A stretch of DNA of 47,079 nt from Leptospira sp. (lineage in GTDB: Bacteria > Spirochaetota > Leptospiria > Leptospirales > Leptospiraceae): the NCBI GenBank assembly GCA_027533185.1, contig JAPZTS010000033.1:1-47079 (forward strand), read 5' to 3'. This document shows positions 8,175 through 16,981 of the stretch, one piece after another. Under the pieces are notes generated by a model that was not told the origin of the DNA, did no database searches, and was given only the letters and a program-made list of their open reading frames with translations. Both the position numbers and the translations under genes were made by a program. Every line of letters begins with the position of its first letter. The stretch's first letter is position 1.

Positions 8175-8880
8175 TCTTAAACAACTTTGGTGCGATCTTT
8201 ACCTCCATTATTTGAACATTCTCTTTTGTTGTTAAAATCAAATTTACAAGTTTAGCTACGTCCTCTGGCTCCAAAAAAGCTCTCAAATCATCATCGGGCG
8301 AAAAGCTCAAAGATTCATAAAAGTCCGATTTTACGATGTCTGGTATCAACAAATGAATGCCTACCTCATACTTTCGTAACTCAGAATAGATTTCTCGCAC
8401 AAAATGGTGTAGCCCGGCCTTATTCGCGCCGTATACATTGCCCCAAGGAGATATGTTTTCACCAGAAACGGATCCAATAAATATCATTCTTCCTTTTTTT
8501 TCTTTCATTTGCCGAGTGAGTAGTTTTGTTAAAAGAATAGGAGCTAACATTTGTATTTTGGTTAGTTCAACGATCTGCTCAATTTTCATTTCTTCAATGG
8601 GAGCAAAATAACCCACCCCTGCGTTCGATACCAATAAAGAGATTTTGTCCCATTCGGAAATCAGATCTGGCAATTTTAGAAGAGACTTTTCGTTGGTAAG
8701 ATCAATTGCATAAAGTTTGAATCGATCATGTTGGAAGGATGTTTTTTCTGGATGTCTACAAAGTCCGATAACATGGTATCCTAAGGATATTAGTTCCTTT
8801 ACAATCGCAAGACCAATACCTCGCGAAGCCCCTGTAACGAGCGCTATCTTTTGAATATTTGAATCTAAGCTTTCACTCAT
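8143..8880 (-). CDS. Short-chain dehydrogenase/reductase
   Basis: This is a classical SDR fold of 245 aa. The N-terminal cofactor motif is TGASRGIG (about residues 16-23), followed by the NAG motif (SNAGVGYF). The catalytic serine lies in IGSVSGE, and the YGANK motif supplies Tyr and Lys. The substrate cannot be told from sequence. An Arg after the second strand (LCRHPEK) hints at NADPH use. The start overlaps the end of the upstream esterase by 8 nt, making it the last gene of a five-gene minus-strand operon. The 3' end overlaps the cNMP-binding gene from the other side. Confidence 0.85.
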   Translation of the reverse strand: MSESLDSNIQKIALVTGASRGIGLAIVKELISLGYHVIGLCRHPEKTSFQHDRFKLYAIDLTNEKSLLKLPDLISEWDKISLLVSNAGVGYFAPIEEMKIEQIVELTKIQMLAPILLTKLLTRQMKEKKGRMIFIGSVSGENISPWGNVYGANKAGLHHFVREIYSELRKYEVGIHLLIPDIVKSDFYESLSFSPDDDLRAFLEPEDVAKLVNLILTTKENVQIMEVKIAPKLFKIKRRGSKAGL

Positions 8881-9826
8881 TTAAATTATCAAGAATGATT
8901 TCGGAAACTAATTCTGTTCCTTTTATATTTTTAGTTTCATATCCCATATCAATGAATGGGATGGAAGATGTTTTTCCCGGCCAAACATGCCCTACTCCCT
9001 CCATAGTAAACAATCCAACTTTTTTTCCATTTGAACACGACATGTAAACTGAACGTATTAAAGTAACATTTGGCTCATTCTGTGAAGTAAAATTGATTTT
9101 AGATTCCTTCGGATCTCCTACACAGCTGTTCCACTCCTTCCAACGCAAAAAACTATCAGGGGCACTTAGAATTTCCGCACCTTTTCTCACATAACCACCT
9201 GCATATGGAACCAAAGTATCATCTGTTCCAACAATGGAATAAACGGAAACATTGGGACTTTGTTTGGATTTAGGATTCTTCAAAAGAGGTAAACTCAACT
9301 GAGAGGAAACCGAAATGACAGTTTTCCAGAGATGAGGTTTTTCAATTGCCATTCTCTGCGCCATAAAACCTCCGTTTGAATGACCAACTAAAAATACCTT
9401 CTTTGGGTCGATCAGTCCTTCGGAGCTAAGTCGATTTACAAGCATCTCTATGAACAAAACATCATCGATATTTTTTTCATCTGCAGATGTGGATCCGCGA
9501 CCATCGGCCCAGCTCCGTCTATAGCCATCCGGAAAAACAACTATCATTTGATGTTTATTCGCAAGTTCGCCTAATCCTGTATGGTGGAACATAGACCTAC
9601 CACTACCAAATCCTCCATGTAATGCAATCACGGCTGGGACAGGTTTTCCGCTCCAATCCTCAGGAAATACTGCGAAGTAACTTCTGTCGTATTTTTGAAC
9701 CGAAATTTCGAACTTTTTAGCATTTTTTGGCATTGGTCGAAACAGGTGAAAGCAGTTAGCAGTTATTGATAGAATGCATATTGCAAAAATGATCTTAACT
9801 AAGTTGGAATCAGTTCTTCGATTCAT
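8873..9826 (-). CDS. LpqC/PHB-depolymerase-like esterase, probable lipoprotein
   Basis: An alpha/beta hydrolase of the polyhydroxybutyrate depolymerase/feruloyl esterase type (COG3509-like), 317 aa. The oxyanion motif ALHGGFGSG, the nucleophile elbow GHSNGG, an acid in VGTDDTLVPY and a C-terminal histidine in GVGHVWPG make a complete catalytic set. The N-terminus has a hydrophobic stretch ending ITANC, which fits a relaxed spirochaete lipobox. The protein is thus probably anchored in the envelope, with an extracytoplasmic ester substrate. It overlaps the preceding lipoprotein gene by 4 nt (ATGA) and the SDR gene by 8 nt. Confidence 0.83.
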   Translation of the reverse strand: MNRRTDSNLVKIIFAICILSITANCFHLFRPMPKNAKKFEISVQKYDRSYFAVFPEDWSGKPVPAVIALHGGFGSGRSMFHHTGLGELANKHQMIVVFPDGYRRSWADGRGSTSADEKNIDDVLFIEMLVNRLSSEGLIDPKKVFLVGHSNGGFMAQRMAIEKPHLWKTVISVSSQLSLPLLKNPKSKQSPNVSVYSIVGTDDTLVPYAGGYVRKGAEILSAPDSFLRWKEWNSCVGDPKESKINFTSQNEPNVTLIRSVYMSCSNGKKVGLFTMEGVGHVWPGKTSSIPFIDMGYETKNIKGTELVSEIILDNLNE

Positions 9827-10341
9827 AGAGAATTTGTCTCCAAATTGATCGTCTCGTGAATTTGTTTACGAAAAACATCATTGGGCCAATAGAAGGGAGT
9901 AAACGGTGCAATGAGAATTCCCCGGTATTGATCCATTCTTAAATTATAAGTTATCTCACGCAACAACTGTCCTTTTTCCACATAACGAAAGGTTAATGTA
10001 TTCTCAGACTGTATTTGATAGGGAAACATTCCTGCTGAAAAAAAAGTTAAAAACCAATTTACACTATGTAATATATCCGAGGGATATTCAGTTTCCTTTT
10101 TTTGGAGAATGATCTCTACGACCTTGTCAGAGTCATTCAACTCGGTAAACCCTTGTTCGATTAATTTTTGTTGGATCGACTGTTTTTCCTTTTCATATCG
10201 ATAAAAGCCTGTGAAAATAAAATGTACTGATTCTTTCTTAAAGAGAGAACTCCCTCTATCAGAAGTGAGAACACGATGCGATACGGCTACGCACGAGATC
10301 GAGCTTAAAGTTAATAAAAATACCACAATTCTAAAATACAT
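9823..10341 (-). CDS. Hypothetical lipoprotein, 172 aa
   Basis: The N-terminus MYFRIVVFLLTLSSISC is a lipoprotein signal with a lipobox ending at Cys17. The remainder has no motif I can name. Its C-terminal part (KGQLLREITYNLRMDQYRG, then PFTPFYWPNDVF) resembles the same region of the gene just upstream (KGKIFREYRYDIESYNFFGW, then PFDDRPNQ), so the two look like old duplicates. It sits in the middle of the alkC-like operon, overlapping its neighbours by 11 nt and 4 nt. It should be an envelope protein of unknown role. Confidence 0.75.
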   Translation of the reverse strand: MYFRIVVFLLTLSSISCVAVSHRVLTSDRGSSLFKKESVHFIFTGFYRYEKEKQSIQQKLIEQGFTELNDSDKVVEIILQKKETEYPSDILHSVNWFLTFFSAGMFPYQIQSENTLTFRYVEKGQLLREITYNLRMDQYRGILIAPFTPFYWPNDVFRKQIHETINLETNSL

Positions 10342-10936
10342 CTTTAGAATCCTCTAGAAATTTATAAATAATTTGGTTGTAGATTTTTGATTGATTTGGT
10401 CGATCATCAAATGGAAACGCAAGTAAGGATAACCAGCCAAAAAAATTATAAGATTCAATATCGTAACGGTATTCTCGAAAAATCTTTCCCTTTTTCATGA
10501 CTCTTACCAAAAGATAGTCATCATCCCGATTGATGTCAGGAACAACAAAAAATGTTCGTAGAGATAACAAACGATTGATTAAATATACAACATATCTCTT
10601 TTCATCACGTTCCGCCAACCAACTAACTGGCTCGTGATTTTCTCCCATAAAAAACTGAAATTTAGGACTCGCTTCTAAAATCAATTGTATATTAAAATCG
10701 GAATCAATAGATTCTTTGTGACGGAATTGACGGAATCGATTAGCCGACACAAAAGCAGAAAGAATGTGTTTGGCCTTATTGCGATCCACGGAACCATTCC
10801 AACCAATCAGTTCATAGCCTACTACTGCTTCCGATTTCGTAATCAATGCTTTGGAAATCACTGGTCTTTCGCCAGTGTAAAACATTGTACATTGTGTAAC
10901 AAAAAACGATGTGATGATTATAAATAAAATTCGCAT
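10331..10936 (-). CDS. Hypothetical lipoprotein, 201 aa, related to its downstream neighbour
   Basis: I place the start at ATG 10936 rather than at the in-frame upstream codon at 10990. The protein then begins MRILFIIITSFFVTQC, a lipoprotein signal with the lipid-modified Cys at residue 16. The longer form would bury this signal behind a polar leader and overlap the alkC-like gene. The mature part is mixed alpha/beta in character with no recognised domain. Its last third resembles the downstream lipoprotein. It starts one base after the stop of the alkC-like gene, so it is very likely co-transcribed and coupled. Confidence 0.72.
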   Translation of the reverse strand: MRILFIIITSFFVTQCTMFYTGERPVISKALITKSEAVVGYELIGWNGSVDRNKAKHILSAFVSANRFRQFRHKESIDSDFNIQLILEASPKFQFFMGENHEPVSWLAERDEKRYVVYLINRLLSLRTFFVVPDINRDDDYLLVRVMKKGKIFREYRYDIESYNFFGWLSLLAFPFDDRPNQSKIYNQIIYKFLEDSKDVF

Positions 10937-10937
10937 A

Positions 10938-12044
10938 TTACTTGACTCTAAGAATGAATTCCTTTGAAATCCATTCCTTTCCATTGGCAACTATAACAAG
11001 TGAATGTTTACCTGGATAGTATGTTTTGGTTGTAATGGGCTTAAATGAATGTTTTTTTGAGAGCTTAATACTTGAGTTTTTTGATATTGATTTTTCACCG
11101 AGTTGGAAAACTTTTTTAGATACGTTTCCATTTGCCAAAAGAAAACCTATTTTGTATTCCAATCTGATTTTTAAAACTTCTTTTTGGCTAGAGTTTATTT
11201 CGACTTCGAACTCTAAACTTTTACCAACAATGACATTCTTGTTTTTTATTTCCAGTTTTATAGTTTTTGGCTTCCAATTGGATTTATAGTCAAACATTGC
11301 CAAGGCTTTTGGATTCCCCTTTTTGAGAAGGGTACGGAGAGAATGTTTTAAAGATACATCCAATTTGGGATTTTTTCCCATCCGAGATTTACAAAAACTC
11401 AAAACAATTTCTGGATTTATCTTGGAAATATCATTTAAGTGGTTGGCAACACTCCGTCTAACGGTTTCACTTTGGTCATCCCAAAGTTTTTCTAAAATGG
11501 GAAGATGAAGTCCGGGATTAGATTTGATTTTAGGAATTCCAATCCCCCAAGGCAAAAAAGGTCGACTGCCTTCGCTTGCAAGTCGCCTAACGAGATCATT
11601 CGGATGGTTTGCCCATCTTTTCATTTGTTGAAATGTTTTGTCAAAATCGGAAAGATAGTATTGCCGAATGACAAATTCCGAGCTTGAGAATACTGTCACC
11701 TGTTCTAAATGTTCCATAACAAAATTAAAATCAAAATGAGTGGGTTCGGAAAACAGCTCATTTAAAAAAATATAAAGAAAGTTAAAATTGGAAACACCCT
11801 CTTCCCTTAAAATGGATATAATTTTCAAAGTATTTTGACCCAATTGATCTGGTTCGTTTCCCCAAAACTGCAAAAGAACATTTGCTATACTAGAAATTCT
11901 TTCTTTAAGTTCTAACTGTTTCCAATTGGAATTGAATAGTTTTTTAGAGAATTGGTCTTCGGAGATTTTGGGATCCACTTTGCTTATAACTGTTCCAAAA
12001 TACTGTGCCCACTCTTTTGAGTACATTTCCTTCAAGGGTTCCAT
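10938..12044 (-). CDS. AlkC-like DNA alkylation repair protein
   Basis: The protein shows the AlkC (COG4335) signature: VRRLASEGSRPFLPWGIGIP, followed by PILEKLWDD and VRRSVANHLNDISK, within a HEAT-like helical array (about residues 1-260). The C-terminal 100 residues are beta-rich and fit the Ig-like domain known from some AlkC proteins. Family members are DNA glycosylases that remove N-alkylated adenine. The start is set at ATG 12044 (MEPLKEMYSKEWA), which matches the usual AlkC beginning. An in-frame TTG at 12116 would add 24 residues. It leads a minus-strand operon with two lipoproteins, an esterase and an SDR, an unusual setting for a repair gene. It is divergent from selO, 110 nt apart. 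Confidence 0.85.
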   Translation of the reverse strand: MEPLKEMYSKEWAQYFGTVISKVDPKISEDQFSKKLFNSNWKQLELKERISSIANVLLQFWGNEPDQLGQNTLKIISILREEGVSNFNFLYIFLNELFSEPTHFDFNFVMEHLEQVTVFSSSEFVIRQYYLSDFDKTFQQMKRWANHPNDLVRRLASEGSRPFLPWGIGIPKIKSNPGLHLPILEKLWDDQSETVRRSVANHLNDISKINPEIVLSFCKSRMGKNPKLDVSLKHSLRTLLKKGNPKALAMFDYKSNWKPKTIKLEIKNKNVIVGKSLEFEVEINSSQKEVLKIRLEYKIGFLLANGNVSKKVFQLGEKSISKNSSIKLSKKHSFKPITTKTYYPGKHSLVIVANGKEWISKEFILRVK

Positions 12045-12154
12045 TCCCTCTAGAGAAAATACATTCACTAAAAGAGAAAGTATTTTAATCGATCGATTGG
12101 CTTTGCCTTTGGGCAAATACGTCTAAAAAATGGTAAAAAGGGATATAGGATTTT

Positions 12155-13603
12155 ATGAACTTAGAAAGAACATATACATTGCTTCCAGAATCACTCTATA
12201 AGTTTGTAAATCCGACGGCTGTTCGATCTCCAGAATTGATCCTTTGGAATGAGTCTTTATCGAAAGAACTGGATATCGTCGAACTGTTTCCAGAATCCGA
12301 ACGATCCTCTTATCTTTGTGGAAATAAGATCCTTGCTGATTCAAAACCCTTCGCGCAGGCGTATGCAGGCCACCAATTTGGAAACTTTACCATGCTAGGC
12401 GATGGAAGAGCAATCCATTTGGGCGAACTCCTTTCGACAAACAACCAGAGATGGGATATACAATTAAAAGGTTCCGGTAGAACTCCCTTTTCCAGAGGAG
12501 GTGATGGGCGCGCGACGATATCTTCCATGCTCCGTGAATATTTGATCAGCGAAGCGATGCATTCATTAGGTATCCCATCCACTCGGAGTTTGTCCGTGGT
12601 AAAAACAGGTGAAAAAGTACGTCGAGAACAAATACAAGATGGTGGCATCTTAACTCGAATTGCAAAGAGTCATATCCGTATCGGAACATTCGAATATACA
12701 TATCATTTTTTAAATTTAGAAGAACTGTCTGCTTTGACTCAATATACAATTGAAAGACATTATCCAGAGCTATTAGATGCGGAAAACCAACCGTTAGCCC
12801 TTTTAGAAAAAGTGATGGATGGACAAATCGATCTCATCGTAGATTGGATGCGCGTTGGTTTTATCCATGGAGTTATGAATACCGATAACTCAAGTATTGC
12901 TTGTGAAACAATAGATTACGGTCCCTGTGCATTTATGAATGCCTATGATCCAAAAACCGTTTTTAGCTCAATTGATACAAATGGTCGTTATGCTTACGGC
13001 AATCAACCTGGAATCATACATTGGAACTTGGCTTGTTTTGCAAATACTTTGCTCCCTCTAATAGATAAGGATGAAAATACTTCGATTCAAAAGGCAAGAA
13101 AACTGTTAGATGAATTTCCGAAACGGTTCGAATACAAATATTGGCAGATGTTAGGTGAAAAGTTTGGACTTACCAATCTAAACGCGGAAGAAAAATCTTT
13201 TGTCGAAAATTTTCTTCGTTGGATGCGAGATTCAAAAGCCGACTATACAAATAGTTTTTTAGTATTGGAAAGAGACATGGATATAGAGACAAACACCCTC
13301 CCTGTCATCTATCTAAGTCCGGAGTTTCAAAATCTAAAAATCGAATGGAAATCTCTGCTTAAAAAGAGGGGGCTACTGGTGAACGAAGTAAAGGAAATTA
13401 TGTTTCAAAAAAATCCGTTTGTAATACCAAGGAATCAAAAGGTTGAGTTCGTTCTATCGGAAGCTTCTCAAGGGAATTTAAGTCCCTTCCTAGACTTTTT
13501 ATCCGAGTTAAAATCTCCCTATCAAAGGAAAGACAAGATACCCTTTGCTGATGCTCCAACTCTTTCAGAGGAAGAAACCTACCAAACGTTTTGCGGAACC
13601 TGA
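12155..13603 (+). CDS. selO: SelO (YdiU/UPF0061) protein adenylyltransferase
   Basis: A 482-aa member of the SelO pseudokinase-fold family, which AMPylates proteins in redox homeostasis. Diagnostic stretches are AYAGHQFGNFTMLGDGRAIH, QLKGSGRTPFSRGGDGRAT and MNTDNSSIACETIDYGPCAF, which carries the metal-binding Asn and Asp. The length is normal for the family. The C-terminus ends TYQTFCGT, keeping the conserved cysteine near the end, where the animal enzyme has selenocysteine nearby. The start at ATG 12155 follows ATAGGA. Directly after its TGA, in the same frame, lies a DUF2721-like remnant. Confidence 0.93.
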   Translation: MNLERTYTLLPESLYKFVNPTAVRSPELILWNESLSKELDIVELFPESERSSYLCGNKILADSKPFAQAYAGHQFGNFTMLGDGRAIHLGELLSTNNQRWDIQLKGSGRTPFSRGGDGRATISSMLREYLISEAMHSLGIPSTRSLSVVKTGEKVRREQIQDGGILTRIAKSHIRIGTFEYTYHFLNLEELSALTQYTIERHYPELLDAENQPLALLEKVMDGQIDLIVDWMRVGFIHGVMNTDNSSIACETIDYGPCAFMNAYDPKTVFSSIDTNGRYAYGNQPGIIHWNLACFANTLLPLIDKDENTSIQKARKLLDEFPKRFEYKYWQMLGEKFGLTNLNAEEKSFVENFLRWMRDSKADYTNSFLVLERDMDIETNTLPVIYLSPEFQNLKIEWKSLLKKRGLLVNEVKEIMFQKNPFVIPRNQKVEFVLSEASQGNLSPFLDFLSELKSPYQRKDKIPFADAPTLSEEETYQTFCGT

Positions 13604-13885
13604 TTCCATAGGATAGAGATTTTAACCAATTCTGAAATTCTGGCAGGAATGATAACTCCAGCCGTATTTGTGACTGCACAAAGAAGTTTGAGTATAGCCT
13701 TTACACTTGCCATAGTAAATGGATATTTATGGATTCCTACTTTATTTTCACTTTTAGGTGGAGTGTTTCTTTTTTTGGCCAGCGCTTTTATGTTATACGA
13801 AAGTCGATACGATTTGAGTTTTATCATGGGACAAATTGAGATTACGGAATATATCAAAGAGAATATCCCCGCCAGGGATCCGTAG
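13604..13885 (+). pseudogene. Shortened DUF2721-like membrane protein, probably broken
   Basis: The frame continues straight from the selO stop and reads IEILTNSEILAGMITPAVFV. It then gives two hydrophobic segments and ESRYDLSFIMGQIEI. This pairing of a MITPAV-type start with a C-terminal membrane hairpin ending in ESR looks like DUF2721 proteins. The middle part (the basic linker of roughly 50-70 residues) is missing, so I infer an internal deletion. The normal start is also lost: no ATG, GTG or TTG precedes ILTNSE. ATG 13649 could still yield a 78-residue membrane peptide. The 3' end runs into the GC-rich element. Confidence 0.45.
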
Positions 13886-14135
13886 GGCTTGGCCTCCCAC
13901 CACTTTTATCAAAAAAGTGTTGGGAGGCGGAAGCGGGAGCGGACCCCGGAGGAGCCCGTCCGGCGGCCAAAACGAACAGAACGGTGTTTAATGCGAACTT
14001 ATGGAGAGATTTTTTTTGGGGAGTTCGGAACGTACGTGCGGGAAATAGGGGATCGTGGTAAGAGGAAGCCATTGGGTGGCGGGTCCAGTTCCCCACCCAA
14101 ACTAAGGGCGGGGATGGTAGTTTCTCCCCCAACTC
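13872..14135. repeat. GC-rich, hairpin-rich intergenic block, candidate dispersed repeat
   Basis: Base composition changes abruptly from AT-rich to clearly GC-rich for about 260 nt and then returns. Three structured parts are visible: a 15-bp hairpin (13893-13927), a GC-dense core with GGACCCCGGAGGAGCCCGTC at 13938-13957, and an 8-bp stem TTGGGTGG/CCACCCAA at 14072-14079 and 14093-14100. Open frames across it (for example minus-strand APPGSAPASAS) look like fortuitous translation of structured DNA, not protein. I recall similar GC-rich intergenic blocks in saprophytic leptospires but cannot verify this. There is only one copy in this window. It may be a structured RNA, a mobile repeat or a terminator complex. 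Confidence 0.55.
13893..13927. repeat. 15-bp near-perfect inverted repeat
   Basis: The arms CCTCCCACCACTTTT and AAAAGTGTTGGGAGG pair at 14 of 15 positions around a 5-nt loop. There is no T-run after it, so it is not a standard intrinsic terminator for selO or its downstream remnant. It forms the left end of the GC-rich block. Confidence 0.7.
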
Positions 14136-14227
14136 TCTTTTGTAACAATTCTGTCAAAAAAAACGATTTTCGGGGTACCTTCTGATTCTAGAAAGGTAAG
14201 TAAAACTTTAAAATCGGAAATTCCTTC

Positions 14228-15538
14228 ATGAGAGAAATCAAAACCGTCACGATTTTAGGTGCCAACGGAGCCATGGGTTCCGGAAGTGCGGGCGTAATTG
14301 CCGCCTTCGGTGGGGCCAAAGTCTATATGCTCGCAAGAGATGTTGAAAAAGCAAAACAAGGCATTGAAGCCGCTGTTTCTTCCGTCAAAACCGACACAAT
14401 CCGTGCCCGAATGATCCCAGGTTCCTATGATGCCGATTTGGAAAAGGCAGTTGCGGATTCAGATTGGGTATTCGAACTCGTTGCGGAAAGTTACGAGGTA
14501 AAAGAACCCATCAATGCAAGAATCGCGAAAGCAAGAAAACCGGGAACGATCGTTTCCACAGTTTCTTCTGGGCTTTCCATTGGTCGCCTTGCTTCGGCTT
14601 TCGACGAGGACGGAAAAAAACACTACTATGGAACACATTTTTTCAACCCACCGTACAAAATGATCCTTTGTGAACTCGTAACTCACGCAGGCAATGATAA
14701 AAAAGTTACATCAAAGTTAGGTGAATACTTAGAAAAGGTTTTAGGTCGCGCTGTAGTTTATACAAACGACACTCCCGCCTTTGCAGGAAACCGAATTGGA
14801 TTCCAGCTCATGAACGAAGTGGCACACTTCGCTGAGAAGTATGCTGACAAAGGTGGAATTGCTCTCATGGACGAAATCATGTCTGGTTACACAGGACGTG
14901 CCATGGGTCCACTCGCAACAGCCGACTTCGTAGGTCTTGATGTCCACAAAGCGATTGTTGATAATATCTACGACAATACAAACGACGAAGCTCGCGAAAC
15001 ATTCAAACTTCCCGGTTACTTCCAAAAACTAATCGATGAAGGAAAACTTGGTATGAAGTCGGGTGGTGGTCTAACAAAAGTTGTAAAACACCAAGACGGC
15101 AAACGAGAAAAGTTTGTCTACAATATCAAAACGGGAGCGTACGATCCGTACCCTAAATTTGATATTCCATTTATCAAAGAAGCCCGCCAAAAAATCAAAG
15201 ACTCTGATTACAAAGGTGCGATGGAAGTTGTAAAAACTGCATCGGGATTGGAAGCAGACCTTGCAAGATACTTTATCTCTCGTTATATCAGCTATTCACT
15301 TTCCCTTGTTGGAGAAGTGGTGGACACAAAAGAAAATACAGACGGTGCGATGGGATTTGGATTCAACTGGGTTCCTGCATCTGCCTTTGTAGATTTCCTT
15401 GGTGGACCAAAAGAAACTATCAAATTGATGGAAGCATCAAAAATCCCGGTTCCAAAGCTTTTAAAGGATGCCAAAGAAGGCAAAAAGTTTTACGAACTCG
15501 CAGACAAACTAGACGCACGTTCCTTGTTCAAAGGTTAA
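14228..15538 (+). CDS. 3-hydroxyacyl-CoA dehydrogenase
   Basis: The NAD-binding motif [12 protein letters not shown] is at residues 11-22. The catalytic region YGTHFFNPP supplies the active His, and [15 protein letters not shown] supplies the conserved Asn. Two 3HCDH C-terminal segments follow. At 436 aa it is a stand-alone dehydrogenase, without the enoyl-CoA hydratase domain of FadB-type fusions. It oxidises L-3-hydroxyacyl-CoA in fatty acid beta-oxidation. The thiolase gene follows after 12 nt, so the last two steps of the cycle are made together. Codon choice is richer in C-ending codons than in neighbouring genes, which suggests high expression. Gene names such as fadB are used loosely here, so I leave the symbol empty. 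Confidence 0.9.
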   Translation: MREIKTVTILGANGAMGSGSAGVIAAFGGAKVYMLARDVEKAKQGIEAAVSSVKTDTIRARMIPGSYDADLEKAVADSDWVFELVAESYEVKEPINARIAKARKPGTIVSTVSSGLSIGRLASAFDEDGKKHYYGTHFFNPPYKMILCELVTHAGNDKKVTSKLGEYLEKVLGRAVVYTNDTPAFAGNRIGFQLMNEVAHFAEKYADKGGIALMDEIMSGYTGRAMGPLATADFVGLDVHKAIVDNIYDNTNDEARETFKLPGYFQKLIDEGKLGMKSGGGLTKVVKHQDGKREKFVYNIKTGAYDPYPKFDIPFIKEARQKIKDSDYKGAMEVVKTASGLEADLARYFISRYISYSLSLVGEVVDTKENTDGAMGFGFNWVPASAFVDFLGGPKETIKLMEASKIPVPKLLKDAKEGKKFYELADKLDARSLFKG

Positions 15539-15550
15539 TAGGAGTATCGT

Positions 15551-16816
15551 ATGAGTGAAAAAGTATATGTATTAGGTGGAGAACAAACCGACTTCCAACG
15601 CAATTGGACGAAGGAAGGAAAACACTTCGTATCTATGATGCGCGAAGTGATGGACGATGCTCTCGAAAAAGTAGGAATCACCTACGATGAAATCAAAAAA
15701 CTGAACAAGGAAAACAAAGTTGCTGTTTTTGTGGGTAACTTTGATGCCGAGCAGTATACAAACCAAGGCCATTTGGGTGCATTTCTTACAGAAGTAAATC
15801 CTGCCTTTAATGGTGTCCCTGGTGCGCGTTACGAAGCCGCTTGTGCATCTGGTTCTGTCGCTTTGGATGCGGCTGTGACTCATATCCGTGCAGAGGATTA
15901 TGATCTAGCCATCGTCCTTGGTATCGAAGTGATGAAAACCGTTTCTTCTTCTGTGGGCGGTGACTTCCTCGGAACAGCCGCATATTATGAAAAAGAAGCG
16001 AAGGGAGTTCAGTTTCCTTTCCCTAAACTTTTTGGAAAACTAGCAGATGTTATTTTAGAACGTTACGAACTAAAAGAAGAGCGTTTTATGGATGCCCTTG
16101 CCGAAATCTCTCGTATCAACTATGCGAATGCTAAACGAAACCCCAAAGCTCAAACTCGTTCTTGGTTCATGAACAAAGAACATGCGATGGCTCGCGGTGG
16201 CGCAAACAATATGGCAGTGGGTGGAAGGCTTTGTATCACGGATTGTTCCCAAGTAACAGACGGTGCGGCAGTAACAATCCTTGCCTCCAAAGACTATGCA
16301 AAGGATTATGCAAAAAAACACGGCAAAAAAATCGATGAGATCCCTCGTATCAAAGGTTGGGGACACCGTGTAGCACCGATTACATTTGAAGCAAAAAAGA
16401 ATGAATCTGTTGGGGACAAATACATCCTTCCATGGACCCGCCAAACCGTAAAGGACGCCTACAAACGTGCTGACCTGGACGTAAAAGATATCGACGTATT
16501 TGAAACACATGATTGTTTTACTTCTTCCGAGTATGCGGCGATTTCTGCTTTCGGAATTTCCGAACCAGGAAAGGAGCATATCGCAATCGAAGAAGGAACC
16601 ATCGACTTTGGCGGGAAAAAACCGATTAATCCATCTGGTGGTTTGATTGGTGTGGGTCACCCGGTTGGCGCATCTGGAGTTCGAATGTTACTTGACCTTC
16701 ACAAACAAGTAACAGGAACTGCGGGCGACTACCAAGTCAAAGGTGCTAAAAACGGGCTTATGCTCAATATTGGTGGATCTGCAACAACAAATATGGTGTT
16801 TATCGTAGGAAGATAA
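15551..16816 (+). CDS. Thiolase, acetyl-CoA acyltransferase (SCP-x type)
   Basis: A 421-aa thiolase. The nucleophilic Cys lies in [15 protein letters not shown], an HDCF motif in [12 protein letters not shown], and the histidine in [13 protein letters not shown]. The C-terminus reads [12 protein letters not shown] rather than CxGGGxG. These features place it in the SCP-x-like subgroup, in which the second cysteine comes from HDCF. It should cleave 3-ketoacyl-CoA to acetyl-CoA and a shortened acyl-CoA. The ribosome site AGGAG is well placed before ATG 15551. It is co-transcribed with the dehydrogenase and shares its C-rich codon use. A hairpin lies 33 nt downstream. Confidence 0.9.
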   Translation: MSEKVYVLGGEQTDFQRNWTKEGKHFVSMMREVMDDALEKVGITYDEIKKLNKENKVAVFVGNFDAEQYTNQGHLGAFLTEVNPAFNGVPGARYEAACASGSVALDAAVTHIRAEDYDLAIVLGIEVMKTVSSSVGGDFLGTAAYYEKEAKGVQFPFPKLFGKLADVILERYELKEERFMDALAEISRINYANAKRNPKAQTRSWFMNKEHAMARGGANNMAVGGRLCITDCSQVTDGAAVTILASKDYAKDYAKKHGKKIDEIPRIKGWGHRVAPITFEAKKNESVGDKYILPWTRQTVKDAYKRADLDVKDIDVFETHDCFTSSEYAAISAFGISEPGKEHIAIEEGTIDFGGKKPINPSGGLIGVGHPVGASGVRMLLDLHKQVTGTAGDYQVKGAKNGLMLNIGGSATTNMVFIVGR

Positions 16817-16849
16817 ATTTTTCGACTACATAACATTAAATTCGCGTTT

Positions 16850-16872
16850 GGTGGCAAAATCAGATTGCCACC
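16850..16872 (+). terminator. Hairpin after the beta-oxidation pair
   Basis: A perfect 8-bp stem GGTGGCAA/TTGCCACC with a 7-nt loop lies 33 nt after the thiolase stop. No T-run follows, so it is at best a weak or factor-assisted terminator or an mRNA 3'-end stabiliser. Confidence 0.5.
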
Positions 16873-16981
16873 TATAACAAAACAGATGCTTAAATTGAAA
16901 CTAGAGAGGACAAATACCCTTTCTAGTTTTTTTTTGGCCGCCTAGCAGATCCTAAGATTACCCAAGAGAGAAATTTTACGT

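Noticed and set aside
13854..14132. Minus-strand ORF over the GC-rich block
   Set aside because: Low-complexity reading (APPGSAPASAS) of structured DNA, not supported as a protein. The block is better described as a repeat or structured element.
16070..16660. 196-codon minus-strand frame across the thiolase gene
   Set aside because: The forward frame is a complete thiolase with all motifs. The antisense frame is a by-product of its codon use.
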